Shown here piece after piece: positions 18,277 to 27,296 of a stretch of DNA of 64,000 nucleotides. The stretch comes from Hymenobacter jeollabukensis (lineage in GTDB: Bacteria > Bacteroidota > Bacteroidia > Cytophagales > Hymenobacteraceae): contig NZ_VAJM01000017.1 of the NCBI RefSeq assembly GCF_005771675.1, positions 34,310 through 98,309 on the forward strand, in the 5' to 3' direction. Numbering within the stretch: the stretch's first letter is position 1; every line of letters begins with the position of its first letter. The notes beneath the pieces were generated by a model. The model did no database searches, was not told the DNA's origin, and was given only the letters and a program-made list of their open reading frames with translations. The position numbers and the translations under genes are program-made.

Positions 18277-18834
18277 TTAGGGAGTCGTGAAATCCACCAG
18301 CTCCATTTCGAACTTCAGCGGGGTAAACGAGCCAATGGTCGGCGGATTGCCGCCGGGTCCGTAAGCCAGGTGCGAGGGCACCAGAATGATGACTTTATCC
18401 CCCTTGCGCATCAGCTTGAGCGTTTCGACCCACCCCTGAATGACGCCGCCCGTGCCCGCGGCAACCGTAAACGAGGAGCACCCACACAGGCTGCCGTTAT
18501 CCACCGAGGCATCGAAGCGCAAATCGTTGCTGATGAAGCGGCCGATGTAGCGCACTCGGGCCTGGGCCCCGTCGGTGGGCATGGCGCCGGTAGTGGCCCG
18601 GTTCTGCCAGATGATGTAGAGGCCGGATTCGCGCTGCTCGGCATTGGTGATGTTGTTCTTGGCCAAGTAGGCTTTGATGGTCGCGTCGTCCTCGATTTTG
18701 TGCTGCTCGATGAGCTTGGTCAGCTCCTTGGCCGCTTTGTCAGAATCGTTTTTGCAGCCCGCCAGCAGAAGCATCAGCGGCAGCAGGGCCCACAGCATAG
18801 CGCGGACCTGGGCAGGGAAAGAAAATGTACGCAT
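18277..18834 (-). CDS. FKBP-type peptidyl-prolyl isomerase lipoprotein
   Basis: The 185 residues begin with a lipoprotein signal ending LLLAGC (Cys27). A charged helical stretch (about 30-75) is followed by a FKBP domain (RVRYIGRFISNDLRFDAS...VIQGWVETLKLMRKGDKVIILVPSHLAYG). GldI of gliding bacteria is an FKBP lipoprotein of this kind, but a motility role cannot be shown here. It has its own -7-like element at 18919. Confidence 0.88.
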   Translation of the reverse strand: MRTFSFPAQVRAMLWALLPLMLLLAGCKNDSDKAAKELTKLIEQHKIEDDATIKAYLAKNNITNAEQRESGLYIIWQNRATTGAMPTDGAQARVRYIGRFISNDLRFDASVDNGSLCGCSSFTVAAGTGGVIQGWVETLKLMRKGDKVIILVPSHLAYGPGGNPPTIGSFTPLKFEMELVDFTTP

Positions 18835-18918
18835 GGCAATGAGCTTAAAAAAACGGCGGGCGGCCGGCTACCTGAAGAGTCGGCCGCCCGTCGGCGGGTT
18901 GCATCAGCTTCGCAACAC

Positions 18919-18926
18919 CAAAGATA
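18919..18926 (-). promoter_or_regulatory. -7-like promoter element ahead of FKBP lipoprotein gene
   Basis: The minus-strand sequence TATCTTTG matches TAnnTTTG 85 bases upstream of the start at 18834, in the gap after the larger FKBP gene. No clear -33 TTG is present. Confidence 0.45.
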
Positions 18927-18931
18927 ATACC

Positions 18932-19954
18932 TTATCGGCCCTGCGGAGCACCTTGGGGGGCACCGCCGCCGGGCATCATGCCCATAGGCTGTTGGGGCGG
19001 AGCGGCTTTCACGTCCACCAGCTCCACGTCGAAGCGCAGCACGGCATCGGCCGGAATGTCGGCGCCGGCACCGCGCTGGCCGTAGGCCAGGCTCGACGGA
19101 ATCAGCAGGATGGCCTTGCTGCCCTTGTTGAGCAGCGGAATGCCCTCGTCCCAGCCCGGAATTACCTGGCCCACGCCGATGGGGAATTCAATCGGGCGGC
19201 CCTGCTTGGCCGAAGAGTCAAACTCCTTGCCGCTGAGTAGCTTGCCGCTGTAGTTCACCGACACGATCTGGCCCGGGGTAGGCTTAGGGCCCGAACCCGG
19301 CTGGGTGATGACGTAGTAAATGCCCGAAGCCGTTTTCTGGGTCTGCAGGTTATTTTTCTGCGCGTACTCCTGAATGGTCTTGTCGTCCAGGGGCTTCTGC
19401 TTGTCTTCGTGCGCCTTCGCCTTGGCCTGCATGTCCTGCATAGCCTTCTGCTGAGCAGCCATGGCGTCGGCCTGGTTCTGGATGGCATCGACCTTCACGA
19501 ACAGGGTCATCGTGTTGCCGTGCTTCTTGATCTGGGGCGGGGCCGGCTGGCCGGTGGTCTTGATGGAGAGCGAGTCGGCGTTGAAGCGGAACACGCCCGA
19601 GTCGCCGGGCTGCAGCAGCGAAATAGCCTCTTCCAGGCCGCCCTTGCGGGCTACTTCCTGCAGCGGCACGCGCACCGGGAAGCCCATCTGCTGCTTGCGC
19701 GACTGGAACAGCACCGAGTCCTTGGCCGTGCGGTACTCCACGTGCAGGGCAATGATCTGGCCGACGTTCTTCTTGTAGGCTGCCTCCGCCGTTTCGGGCT
19801 TGATTTCCTTGGCCTTGCCGTCTTTGCCGAAGACTTTGTATTCGATGCCAGACTTGGTCTTGGCGAATTTGGCGTCAGCCGGGTTGCAGGCATTCAGCGC
19901 AATGGCGCCAGCTACCAGCGCGGCCGGCCACAGAAGAAGAGAGTTACGGAGCAT
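18932..19954 (-). CDS. FKBP-type peptidyl-prolyl isomerase lipoprotein with extended N-terminus
   Basis: The 340-residue product from the ATG at 19952-19954 has a lipobox (ALNAC, Cys23) and a first domain (about 30-190) that resembles a degenerate FKBP (GIEYKVFGKDG...VGQIIALHVEYRT). A Gln/Lys/Ala-rich linker comes next, then a complete C-terminal FKBP domain (TPGQIVSVNYSGKLLSGKEFDS...VIPGWDEGIPLLNKGSKAILLIPSSLAYG) and a Gly/Pro/Met tail. It looks like an FkpA/Mip-type periplasmic foldase. The frame extends upstream to 20062, but without a signal-like start. Confidence 0.88.
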   Translation of the reverse strand: MLRNSLLLWPAALVAGAIALNACNPADAKFAKTKSGIEYKVFGKDGKAKEIKPETAEAAYKKNVGQIIALHVEYRTAKDSVLFQSRKQQMGFPVRVPLQEVARKGGLEEAISLLQPGDSGVFRFNADSLSIKTTGQPAPPQIKKHGNTMTLFVKVDAIQNQADAMAAQQKAMQDMQAKAKAHEDKQKPLDDKTIQEYAQKNNLQTQKTASGIYYVITQPGSGPKPTPGQIVSVNYSGKLLSGKEFDSSAKQGRPIEFPIGVGQVIPGWDEGIPLLNKGSKAILLIPSSLAYGQRGAGADIPADAVLRFDVELVDVKAAPPQQPMGMMPGGGAPQGAPQGR

Positions 19955-20001
19955 GAAAGAAGAAAAGAGAGAAAATGCGGGGCGAAGGTAATAGGGTAGA
20001 A

Positions 20002-20084
20002 GTGAGACTGTGAGACCTGAGAAGTTAGACGGACATCGTTGAACGATGACGCTTTGTCTCACTTCTCAGGTCTTACCGTCTCAT
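20002..20084. repeat. long inverted repeat between FKBP gene and DHH phosphoesterase gene
   Basis: The 29-nt arms (20002-20030 and 20056-20084) match at about 25 of 29 positions. Words GTGAGAC and CCTGAGAAGT recur within them. The loop contains a small hairpin CATCG...CGATG. It is the same class as the repeat at 3001. Confidence 0.75.
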
Positions 20085-20091
20085 ATCTGAT

Positions 20092-21120
20092 TTACACGGT
20101 CAGCGGGGCCGTCACCAGCTGCGCCTGGTAATCGGGCAGCAGGCTCAGGAAGCGCTGCACGGTGGGCTCCAGCGGCTCGTAGCTGATGCCGCCGGCGGCG
20201 TTGTGGTGGCCGCCGCCGTTGAAGTGCCGACGCGAAAACTCGCTGACCGAAAACTCGCCTACCGAGCGGAAGGAAATCTTCACGGCGTTGACGCGGTCGA
20301 TGAGAATGGCGGCAAACACGATGCCCTCGATGCTCAGGGCAAAGTTGACCAGGCCCTCGGTGTCGCCGGTTTTGGAGTGGTACTGCTTCAGCTCGTCGGC
20401 CGTAATGGCAATGTAGGCCGTGTTGTACTCGCGCAGCACCCGCAGCTTGTCCTTGAGCACGAAGCCCAGGAAGCGCAGGCGCTCCTCCGAGTGCGAGTCG
20501 TAGATGCGCCGGTGCACGGCCGAGAGGTTAATGCCCGCGTCGAGCAGTTCGGCAATGATCATGTGCACGTTGCGCGAGGTGCTCGGATGCCGGAACGAGC
20601 CCGTATCAGTCATGATGCCCGCGTAGAGGCACTCCCCGATTTCGGGCGTAATCAGCGCCTGGTCGCCCAGGTCGCGGATGATTTCGAACACCAGTTCGGC
20701 CGTAGCCGCCGCCGACGGGAAGGAAAACGCAATGTCGGCGAAGGGCTCGGGCTGCTCATGGTGGTCGATGAGCACCTTGGTGGCGTGGGAGGCGCGCACG
20801 TACTCGCCCAGCTCGTGGATGCGGCTCAGGGCCGAGAAATCCAGGCAGAACAGCACGTCCGACTCCCGCAGGATGTCCTGGATGCGCCGGTCGTTGCGGC
20901 CGGGCTCGAATACCACCACGTCCTCGTTGCCGGGCATCCAGCTCAGGAAGTCGGGGTAGTCCGATGGGGTAACCACCGTCACGTGGTGGCCCTTTTTGCG
21001 CAGGTAGCCCGCCAGGCCCAGCGACGAGCCCAGGGCGTCGGCGTCGGGTTTGTGGTGGGTGGTGATGAAAATGCGCCGAGGCTCCCGTAGAAGCTCTTTC
21101 AGCGCCGTGACGTCGTGCAT
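20092..21120 (-). CDS. nrnA: DHH-family phosphoesterase, NrnA-like (nanoRNase / pAp phosphatase)
   Basis: The 342-residue product starts at the ATG at 21118-21120. The DHH domain shows HHKPDADALGSS, LDFSAL, LIDHHEQP and MTDTGSFRH; the DHHA1 domain ends with FNGGGHHNAAGG. These are the metal-binding and substrate-binding motifs of NrnA-type enzymes, which degrade very short RNAs and may dephosphorylate pAp. The frame extends upstream to 21174, but the first motif sits at the expected distance from the chosen Met. Confidence 0.9.
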   Translation of the reverse strand: MHDVTALKELLREPRRIFITTHHKPDADALGSSLGLAGYLRKKGHHVTVVTPSDYPDFLSWMPGNEDVVVFEPGRNDRRIQDILRESDVLFCLDFSALSRIHELGEYVRASHATKVLIDHHEQPEPFADIAFSFPSAAATAELVFEIIRDLGDQALITPEIGECLYAGIMTDTGSFRHPSTSRNVHMIIAELLDAGINLSAVHRRIYDSHSEERLRFLGFVLKDKLRVLREYNTAYIAITADELKQYHSKTGDTEGLVNFALSIEGIVFAAILIDRVNAVKISFRSVGEFSVSEFSRRHFNGGGHHNAAGGISYEPLEPTVQRFLSLLPDYQAQLVTAPLTV

Positions 21121-21294
21121 TGTCGGCTGATAGGTGACTGACTTTGCGGCCCTTACCGGGATGCAAGGGGGCAAATTTCGCGAACAATTCCCAAACTTGT
21201 TCTCGGGCTCAACATCGGGGCGCGGCTTTTCGGTTCGTCAATGCCGCAATACGTGCCCACTACCCCTTTCTGCTCGTGCCAAGGGAGTAATAAA

Positions 21295-21323
21295 AAGCCC
21301 GGCCACTACCAGCGGCCGGGCTT
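21295..21323 (-). terminator. intrinsic terminator after NAD(P)-binding protein gene
   Basis: A 10-bp stem (21295-21304 with 21314-21323) with a 9-nt loop is followed by TTTTATTA on the minus strand, 22 bases past the stop at 21346. Confidence 0.8.
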
Positions 21324-21345
21324 GTACAAGGCACCCCCCGGCGCG

Positions 21346-21999
21346 CTACGCGCCGCCGCTGGCAACAAACGGCGCCTGCCGGCTGTAGGCGGCGCTGTCC
21401 AGCTGCCCGACGAGAAAATCGGCCAGGTCGACGGCCGTAATCTGCGGCCCCGGCAACTGGGTCAGGCTAACGCCCACGTGGCCGGTCGGCGGCGCGTCCA
21501 CGACGCGCGGTAACCGTATGCAGGTCCAATTCAGCGAGGAACTGCTCGTCAGTAATTCCCGCTCCCGGCGCCGGTCGGCCACGAAGGCGGGAAACTGGTC
21601 CGCCATATACGCTGCCGCTTGCCGCGTAGCCGGGTCGGGCTGCGCTTGGCCGGTATCGTAGAGCGAAGTCACCGTCACGTAGCGTCCGATGCGCTGCTCG
21701 TGGAGCAGCGGCAGCAGCAACGCCGTCACGGCGCCGATGATGGGGGTGGGCGCCTCGCGCGGGGTGCCCAGCGTGCTGATGAGGGCCTGACTGCCCCGCA
21801 GCAACTGCCGAAGGGCCGCCGGGTCGCGGGCGTCGCCGGCCACCACCGCAAGCCGTTCGTGGGTGAGGGAAAATTGGTCGGGGTGGCGGAGCAGGGCCTG
21901 GACGTGGTAGCCCAGGTGCAGAGCCCGCTCGACGACGGGCCGGCCGATACGGCCGGCACCACCCAGCACGGCCACGGTAAAAATTGAATAGGGAAGCAT
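21346..21999 (-). CDS. NAD(P)-binding Rossmann-fold protein (NmrA/SDR-like)
   Basis: The 217-residue product from the ATG at 21997-21999 begins LPYSIFTVAVLGGAGRIGRPVVERAL, a clear GxxGxxG dinucleotide-binding motif. It continues with VVAGDARDPAALRQLLRGSQALISTLG and VTSLYDTGQ, typical of atypical SDRs that bind NAD(P)H (PF13460 type). The usual YxxxK catalytic pair is not obvious, so the reaction is unknown. A longer frame reaches 22083, but the glycine motif would then be unusually far from the N-terminus. Confidence 0.8.
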   Translation of the reverse strand: MLPYSIFTVAVLGGAGRIGRPVVERALHLGYHVQALLRHPDQFSLTHERLAVVAGDARDPAALRQLLRGSQALISTLGTPREAPTPIIGAVTALLLPLLHEQRIGRYVTVTSLYDTGQAQPDPATRQAAAYMADQFPAFVADRRRERELLTSSSSLNWTCIRLPRVVDAPPTGHVGVSLTQLPGPQITAVDLADFLVGQLDSAAYSRQAPFVASGGA

Positions 22000-22283
22000 G
22001 ACAAACTCGGGAATGAGCCGGGCAGCGAGGCCAGGCCGGCTGCCAACGGCGTTGGCCAGAAAGAAAAGGGAGGGGCATAGCAAGGCCCAGCGCCGGATGA
22101 TGGCCGGCGCAAACTGTTCGGGCCGGACGGCTGCAAAAGGGCCGGGCGAACAGCGTGGAGAATATGGCTACCCGAGTTTGATAAGGGCAATATAGCGGCC
22201 AACCAGATTACTTGCGGCATTCCTTCGGGCGCGGCACGGGCTGATTATCTACTACTCACCCGCTTATTCCCGGCATAAACTTC

Positions 22284-22291
22284 TACTTTTG
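22284..22291 (+). promoter_or_regulatory. -7-like promoter element of ndk
   Basis: TACTTTTG fits TAnnTTTG and ends 68 bases before the ndk ATG. The -33 position holds TTA rather than TTG. The rest of the 360-bp divergent gap 22000-22359 shows no other structure. Confidence 0.5.
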
Positions 22292-22359
22292 CGCCCGCAA
22301 AACGACATTCTTCCCGCCGGCGGCTCGGCCACCGGCTTAACCCTAATTTTTCCCCAGAC

Positions 22360-22779
22360 ATGGCAACGAACCGCACGTTCACGATGATCAAGCCCGACGC
22401 GACCCAGGAAAACCACATCGGTGGCATCCTGAACATGATCGAGGCCGGTGGCTTCCGCATCGTAGCGCTGAAGAAAACCCTGCTGACGGCCGAGCGCGCC
22501 GGCGAATTCTACGCCGTGCACAAGGAGCGCCCCTTCTACGGCGACCTGGTGAAGTACATGTCGTCGGGCCCCATCGTGGCGGCCATCCTGGAGAAGGACA
22601 ACGCCGTGGCTGACTTCCGCACCCTGATCGGCGCTACCAACCCGACCCAGGCTGAGGAAGGCACCATCCGCAAAAAGTACGCGAAGAGCATCGAAGCCAA
22701 CGCCGTGCACGGCTCCGACTCCGACGAAAACGCCCAGATCGAAGGCAACTTCTTCTTCGGCGCGAACGAGCAGTTCTAG
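22360..22779 (+). CDS. ndk: nucleoside diphosphate kinase
   Basis: Ndk balances NTP and dNTP pools by phosphate transfer through a phospho-histidine. The 139 residues show [11 protein letters not shown] at the N-terminus, [15 protein letters not shown], and the active-site block [12 protein letters not shown] carrying the catalytic His. Length is normal. It is transcribed alone and ends in a strong bidirectional terminator. Confidence 0.97.
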   Translation: MATNRTFTMIKPDATQENHIGGILNMIEAGGFRIVALKKTLLTAERAGEFYAVHKERPFYGDLVKYMSSGPIVAAILEKDNAVADFRTLIGATNPTQAEEGTIRKKYAKSIEANAVHGSDSDENAQIEGNFFFGANEQF

Positions 22780-22838
22780 TTTCCAGAAGCTAGATCATCA
22801 AGCGCTGGAATTTCTGACGCTGATTTCCTAAATTCGGC

Positions 22839-22875
22839 AAAAAAGCCGCTCTGCCTGGTGCAGAGCGGCTTTTTT
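22839..22875. terminator. bidirectional terminator between ndk and AAA ATPase gene
   Basis: The 10-bp GC stem (22845-22854 with 22860-22869) is flanked by A6 and T6 tracts that extend the pairing. It works for both convergent genes. Confidence 0.92.
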
Positions 22876-22923
22876 GTTGTGCTGGTTTTATACTGAAAAT
22901 ATACCAGGTTTATACTGCAGAGT

Positions 22924-24048
22924 TTAGCCCTTGGTGCCAAAACCGATACGTTTGGGTGCCTTGCCTACCTCAAATTCTTGCTCCTCGCGGTTGTAGATAT
23001 CGGCCAGGGCGGTGGGCTCGTCCAGCGGATTGGTGTGGCCGAGGCTGGTGGCCAGGGCCTGGGCCTTGGGCTGGGTGAGCGGCTCAAAGTGGTAGGCCGC
23101 AATCAGCCGGCCCTTGCGCAGCAGCGCGCTGTCGATGCGGGAGAGGTCGGTGTTGAAGGTGCACACGATCTGGATGTGGAAGCAGTCGGCCAGCAGCCCG
23201 TCGGACAGATTCAGCAGGTTGCTAACGGCGCTGGGGCCGCCGCCAGAGGCGTCGCGCTTGGTTAGCAACGCTTCCGCGTCCTCGATGATGAGGATGGAGT
23301 TGGTGTTGTCGTGGAGCAGGTTGATAAACTCCGGGTCGGCAATGCGGGCCGCCAGGTTGGGCGGAATGAAGAGCTTGGGCTTGTCGGTCTGCCCGCAGAG
23401 GTGGCGGATGTAGCTGGTTTTGCCGGTGCCGGGGGGGCCGTGCAGAATGACGATGCCCTTGTCCTGGGGCTGCTGCAGGCGCCGCACGATGGTGTCGTGG
23501 GCCGGCAGCAGGTCATCGTTGTAGTGCGTGCTCAGGTCCAACTCGGGAATGTTGATGTCGAGCGGGGTAAACTCCAGGTCATTGAAGGCCAGGCGCAGCA
23601 CGTGGATGCGCTGCCGCTCCTGCTGCCCGGTTTCGAGGTGGGTGGTGAGCAGCTCTTGCAGCGCGGCCAGCTCGGCGGCCTCGGTGGCGGGCGAGTAAAA
23701 CACCTGCACGCCCCGCTCGGCGTAGGGGCCGTGGTCGGTGAGCAGGATCAGCAGGTGCGGGGCCAGCAGCAGGGCCCAGAGGTTCAGCTCGGGCTCCTTG
23801 CCTACTTTCTCCACGTACACCGAGTGCGCCACGGTGGCCCGTTCCAGGTCGTAGCGGGCGGCCAGGGCGGTGAGCACGGCGGTGCGCGCCTCGAGGTTGG
23901 AAAGCTGGTACATCAGCTTGCGCGGCACCACCCCGAAGGTCTGGTGAAACCAGGCCACGGGCAGGAAGTAGTGCGTCTTGTCGTAGGTGCTCGACAGGTC
24001 GGGAGCGGATGATAAGGCCGTAGGAATGGTGGGTACGGGTGGCATCAT
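22924..24048 (-). CDS. AAA-family ATPase with unknown N-terminal domain
   Basis: The 374-residue product has an N-terminal region of about 190 residues of unknown fold (YDKTHYFLPVAWFHQTFGVVPRKL) and an AAA module: Walker A GPPGTGKTS (about 203-211), Walker B SILIIEDAEAL, sensor-1 CTFNTDLSRID, and SALLRKGRLIAAYHFEPL, which resembles the second region of homology of classical AAA proteins. Many Bacteroidota carry such stand-alone AAA proteins. Substrate and partner are unknown. Confidence 0.82.
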   Translation of the reverse strand: MMPPVPTIPTALSSAPDLSSTYDKTHYFLPVAWFHQTFGVVPRKLMYQLSNLEARTAVLTALAARYDLERATVAHSVYVEKVGKEPELNLWALLLAPHLLILLTDHGPYAERGVQVFYSPATEAAELAALQELLTTHLETGQQERQRIHVLRLAFNDLEFTPLDINIPELDLSTHYNDDLLPAHDTIVRRLQQPQDKGIVILHGPPGTGKTSYIRHLCGQTDKPKLFIPPNLAARIADPEFINLLHDNTNSILIIEDAEALLTKRDASGGGPSAVSNLLNLSDGLLADCFHIQIVCTFNTDLSRIDSALLRKGRLIAAYHFEPLTQPKAQALATSLGHTNPLDEPTALADIYNREEQEFEVGKAPKRIGFGTKG

Positions 24049-24074
24049 AGGCTATAAAGAAACGGAAAAAACGG

Positions 24075-24119
24075 CCGCGCCGCCGGCTGCCGCGCGTTTG
24101 GCGGCAACCGGCGGCGCGG
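24075..24119 (-). terminator. terminator after nucleoside permease gene
   Basis: A perfect 12-bp stem (24075-24086 with 24108-24119, CCGCGCCGCCGG) is followed on the minus strand by CCGTTTTTTCCG. It lies between the permease stop at 24145 and the AAA ATPase start at 24048. Confidence 0.75.
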
Positions 24120-24144
24120 TTGAGGTTGGGGTTCAGGTGGGCGT

Positions 24145-25434
24145 TTAGGCCTGCTCCACCGACAGCAGCGGCTCGGGGTGCTCGGCCTGCGCCACTTCCT
24201 GCGGGGTGTGCTTGTGGCGGAACAGGATGACGAAGAGCACGGCAATAACCAGCGCGTAGGCGGCAAAGGCCAGCCAGATGCCGTGCCAGTCCTTGGTCAC
24301 GCCATCGGCGGCGGTGAAGTACCGCTCGATGACCAGGCCGCTGATGGAGCTGCCGAGCACGGCGCCGAAGCCGTTGGTCATCATCATGAACAAACCCTGG
24401 GCCGAGGCGCGGATGCTGGGGGCCGTCTGCGTCTCCACGAACAGGGAGCCGGAGATGTTGAAGAAGTCGAACGCCATGCCGTAGACGATGCAGGAAAGGA
24501 TGATCATCCACAGCCCGCCGCCGGGGTTGCCGTAGGCGAACAGGCCGAAGCGCAGCACCCAGGCAATCATGCTGAAGAGCATCACCTGCTTGATGCCGAA
24601 GCGGCGCAGGAAGAAGGGGATGGCCAGGATGAACAGCGTCTCGGAAATCTGCGAGATGGACATGATGATGGCCGGGTATTGCACGGCCAGCGTGTCCTGG
24701 TAAGCCGGCACGTTGGCAAAATCGTGCAGGAAAGTGTCGCCGTAGGCATTGGTGAGCTGCAGGGCGGCGCCGAGCAGCAGGGCGAACAGGAAGAAGGTCA
24801 GCATCTTCGTGTCGCGCAGCAGGGCGAAGGACTTCAGGCCCAGCACGTCGACCAGGGAGCGGCTGGGCGTGTCGCGCGCGGTGGGCGGGCACTTGGGCAG
24901 GGTGAAGGAGTAGAAGCCCAGCAGGAAGGCCGCGCCGGCCGCCACGTAGAACTGGCTGGCCGATTTCTCGATGCCCAGCAGGCTCACCGTCCACATGGCC
25001 ACGATGAAGCCGATGGTGCCCCATACGCGGATGGGCGGGTAATCCTTGACCACGTCGAGGCCCTCGCGCTTGAGCACCGAGTACGACACGGCAATGCTGA
25101 GGGCCAGAGTGGGCATGTAGAAAATCATGTTCAGCAGAATCACCCAGAAGAACATGCTCGGGTCGTTGACCAGCGGGATGGTCAGCAGCACGATGCCGCC
25201 CAGGATGTGCAGCGCGCCGTAGAGCTTCTCGGCATTCACCCACTTATCGGCCACGATGCCCATGAGCGAGGGCATGAAGATGGACGCAATGCCCATGGTG
25301 GAGAAGATGGCCCCGAACTGCGCCCCCGACCACTGCTTGGTCTGAAACCAGTACGCGCCGATGGTTATCAGCCACGAGCCCCAGATGAAAAACTGAAGGA
25401 AGCTCAGGATGGTAAGACGCAGCTTAGTACTCAT
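24145..25434 (-). CDS. nucleoside:proton symporter, NupG/XapB-type MFS permease
   Basis: The 429 residues form about twelve membrane helices. FLQFFIWGSWLITIGAYWF at the N-terminus and SIFMPSLMGIVADKWVNAEKLYGALHILGG in the first cytoplasmic loop are hallmarks of the nucleoside:H+ symporter family. It is likely to import nucleosides for salvage, in keeping with tdk and ndk nearby. A TATCTTTA element at 25475-25482 (minus strand) could be its -7 box. Substrate range cannot be read from sequence. Confidence 0.88.
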   Translation of the reverse strand: MSTKLRLTILSFLQFFIWGSWLITIGAYWFQTKQWSGAQFGAIFSTMGIASIFMPSLMGIVADKWVNAEKLYGALHILGGIVLLTIPLVNDPSMFFWVILLNMIFYMPTLALSIAVSYSVLKREGLDVVKDYPPIRVWGTIGFIVAMWTVSLLGIEKSASQFYVAAGAAFLLGFYSFTLPKCPPTARDTPSRSLVDVLGLKSFALLRDTKMLTFFLFALLLGAALQLTNAYGDTFLHDFANVPAYQDTLAVQYPAIIMSISQISETLFILAIPFFLRRFGIKQVMLFSMIAWVLRFGLFAYGNPGGGLWMIILSCIVYGMAFDFFNISGSLFVETQTAPSIRASAQGLFMMMTNGFGAVLGSSISGLVIERYFTAADGVTKDWHGIWLAFAAYALVIAVLFVILFRHKHTPQEVAQAEHPEPLLSVEQA

Positions 25435-25605
25435 GCAAGTGGGAGGGAAAGGGGGAAGGGAACAGTTTAGCCCCTAAAGATACAAGAAATCCGACGTGGC
25501 AAACGGGCGGTGATGCAGCCTGCCGCCGCCGGAAAAAAGGCACTGACGGGGCGTAGAGGATGATTGCCCTGCCGTACTTTCACTGCCTCCCAACTCCCTG
25601 CGCCC

Positions 25606-26445
25606 ATGAGCCCCCTCGCTGCCGCCAGCCACCCGGCCCCCGCCACCGCCCCCGGCCAGTCGCTCGGGCGCACCATCCTCACGGCGCTGTGCGCCTACAC
25701 CGCGGCCTTCCTGCTCACCACGCTACTGCACGAGCTGGCCCACGCCGTGGTGGGCAAGCTGCTGGGCACGATGCCGGTGCTCTACAACTCCCACGTGGAT
25801 GGCCGCAACGAGCAGGTGCCGGCCGCCACCACGCTGGCGGTGGCCCTGGCCGGGCCGCTGTTCAGCCTACTGCAGGGCGCGGTGCTGCTGGCCCTGGCCC
25901 GCCGCGACCGGGGCAGCGGCTTTGGCAGCCTCACGCTGCTGTTTCTGGCCGTGTTCGGGCTGATCAACTTCCTGGGCTACGTGATGACCAGCCCCTTCGT
26001 GCCCTACGGCGACCTGGGCAAGGCCGTGGTGCTGCTGGGCCTGCCCCAGTGGGCGGCGCTGGTGGCGGCGGTGGTTTCGGCGGCGCTGCTGGCCTGGGTG
26101 ATTCGGGGCACCGGGCCGCTGTTTCTGCGCTTCGTGCCGGCGGCGGCGCAGCCGGTGCTGGCCGAGCGGGGCCGCTACGTGCGCGGCCTGCTGCTCTGGC
26201 CCTGGCTGCTGGGCTCGATTATCATCACCGCCCTGGCCTGGCCGCTGCCCACGCTGCTGAGCCTGATTTATCCGCCCATGAGCAGCATGGTGCTGGGAGC
26301 GGCCTGGGGCGGGGCCATGCGGGCCGCCACGTCGCCCCAGGCGGCCACGGCGCCGCTGCTGCCCCGGCAGCTGGGCCTGGCCCTCGGGGCGCTGCTGGTG
26401 ACGGCGGCCGTGTTCTGGGGCCTGCGCTGGGGCGTGGCGCTGTAG
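25606..26445 (+). CDS. M50-like membrane metalloprotease
   Basis: The 279-residue product from the ATG at 25606 has about six membrane helices. HELAH in LLTTLLHELAHAVVGKLLG is the zinc-binding HExxH inside the membrane. AVALAGPLFSLLQGAVLLAL and NFLGYVMTSPFVPYGDLGKA resemble the conserved GP and (N)xxPxxxGD regions of M50/S2P proteases. No PDZ domain is present. A site-2 protease-like role in membrane signalling is possible, but the target is unknown. Confidence 0.75.
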   Translation: MSPLAAASHPAPATAPGQSLGRTILTALCAYTAAFLLTTLLHELAHAVVGKLLGTMPVLYNSHVDGRNEQVPAATTLAVALAGPLFSLLQGAVLLALARRDRGSGFGSLTLLFLAVFGLINFLGYVMTSPFVPYGDLGKAVVLLGLPQWAALVAAVVSAALLAWVIRGTGPLFLRFVPAAAQPVLAERGRYVRGLLLWPWLLGSIIITALAWPLPTLLSLIYPPMSSMVLGAAWGGAMRAATSPQAATAPLLPRQLGLALGALLVTAAVFWGLRWGVAL

Positions 26446-26460
26446 CGGCGGGCACAAAAA

Positions 26461-26486
26461 AGCCCCGCACGGTGTCGTGCGGGGCT
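26461..26486. terminator. bidirectional terminator between M50-like gene and sodA
   Basis: A 10-bp perfect stem (26461-26470 with 26477-26486, AGCCCCGCAC) and a 6-nt loop are preceded by an A tract (26455-26461) that gives the U-run for the minus-strand sodA transcript. Confidence 0.88.
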
Positions 26487-26510
26487 TCTGTAGATGGCGT
26501 GGTCCGGAGC

Positions 26511-27125
26511 CTAGGCGGCCGAGGTGCCGGCGAAGCGGCGGTTCACTTCGTCCCAGTTGATCAGGTTGTAGAAAGCCTGAATGTAGTCGGGGCGGCGGTT
26601 CTGGTAGTGCAGGTAGTAGGCGTGCTCCCACACGTCGAGGCCCAGCAGCGGGGTGCCTTTGCAGCCCGAGTCGGGCATCAGCGGGTTGTCCTGGTTGGGG
26701 GTGGAGCAGATCTGCAGGTTGCCGTCCGACATCTTGCACAGCCAGGCCCAGCCCGAGCCGAAGCGGGTGGTGGCGGCCTTGGTGAATTCTTCCTTGAATT
26801 TGTCGTAGCCGCCGAAGGTCTTCTGGATGGCCTCGGCTACGGCGCCGGTGGGCTCCCCGCCGCCGTTGGGCGAGAGGATGGTCCAGAACAGGGAGTGGTT
26901 CCAGTGGCCGCCGCCGTTGTTGCGCACGGCGGGGGGCGCCGTGGCCACCAGCAGCATGATTTCTTCCAGCGACTTGCCTTCCAGGTCGGTGCCGGCAATG
27001 GCGTTGTTGAGGTTGGTCACGTACGCCTGGTGGTGCTTGGTGTGGTGGATTTCCATCGTCTTCGCGTCGATGTGGGGCTCCAGGGCGTCGTAGGCGTAAG
27101 GCAGGGCTGGCAGTTCGAAGGCCAT
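26511..27125 (-). CDS. sodA: superoxide dismutase [Mn/Fe]
   Basis: The product is 204 residues, normal for bacterial Fe/Mn SOD. Metal ligands fit [10 protein letters not shown] (first His), GHWNHSLFW (second) and [13 protein letters not shown] (Asp and third His). NQDNPLM carries the second-sphere Gln in the position typical of Mn enzymes, so Mn or mixed use is favoured. It detoxifies superoxide in the cytosol. The start at 27123-27125 ([17 protein letters not shown]) is canonical; the open frame upstream is ignored. It has a good promoter at 27267-27296. Confidence 0.96.
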   Translation of the reverse strand: MAFELPALPYAYDALEPHIDAKTMEIHHTKHHQAYVTNLNNAIAGTDLEGKSLEEIMLLVATAPPAVRNNGGGHWNHSLFWTILSPNGGGEPTGAVAEAIQKTFGGYDKFKEEFTKAATTRFGSGWAWLCKMSDGNLQICSTPNQDNPLMPDSGCKGTPLLGLDVWEHAYYLHYQNRRPDYIQAFYNLINWDEVNRRFAGTSAA

Positions 27126-27266
27126 AGTGTGAGGGGGTGAGGAAGGGTGATAAGATGGTTGGCAAGCCCGCCGGACCACCGGTATTGGTCCGTGGGGTGT
27201 GCGGGCCCGCCGAGATGCTAACCGGCGAAGCCCGGCGCGGGTTACAAAATAATCCTACGCCGGCGC

Positions 27267-27296
27267 CAAAAGTAGCTATTTCCGCCGCTCGGCAAA
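27267..27296 (-). promoter_or_regulatory. Bacteroidota-type promoter of sodA
   Basis: On the minus strand TTTG (27296-27293) is followed after 18 bases by TACTTTTG (27274-27267), about 140 bases before the sodA ATG. The -33 box lies inside the last codons of tadA, so sodA can be expressed independently of tadA. Confidence 0.7.
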
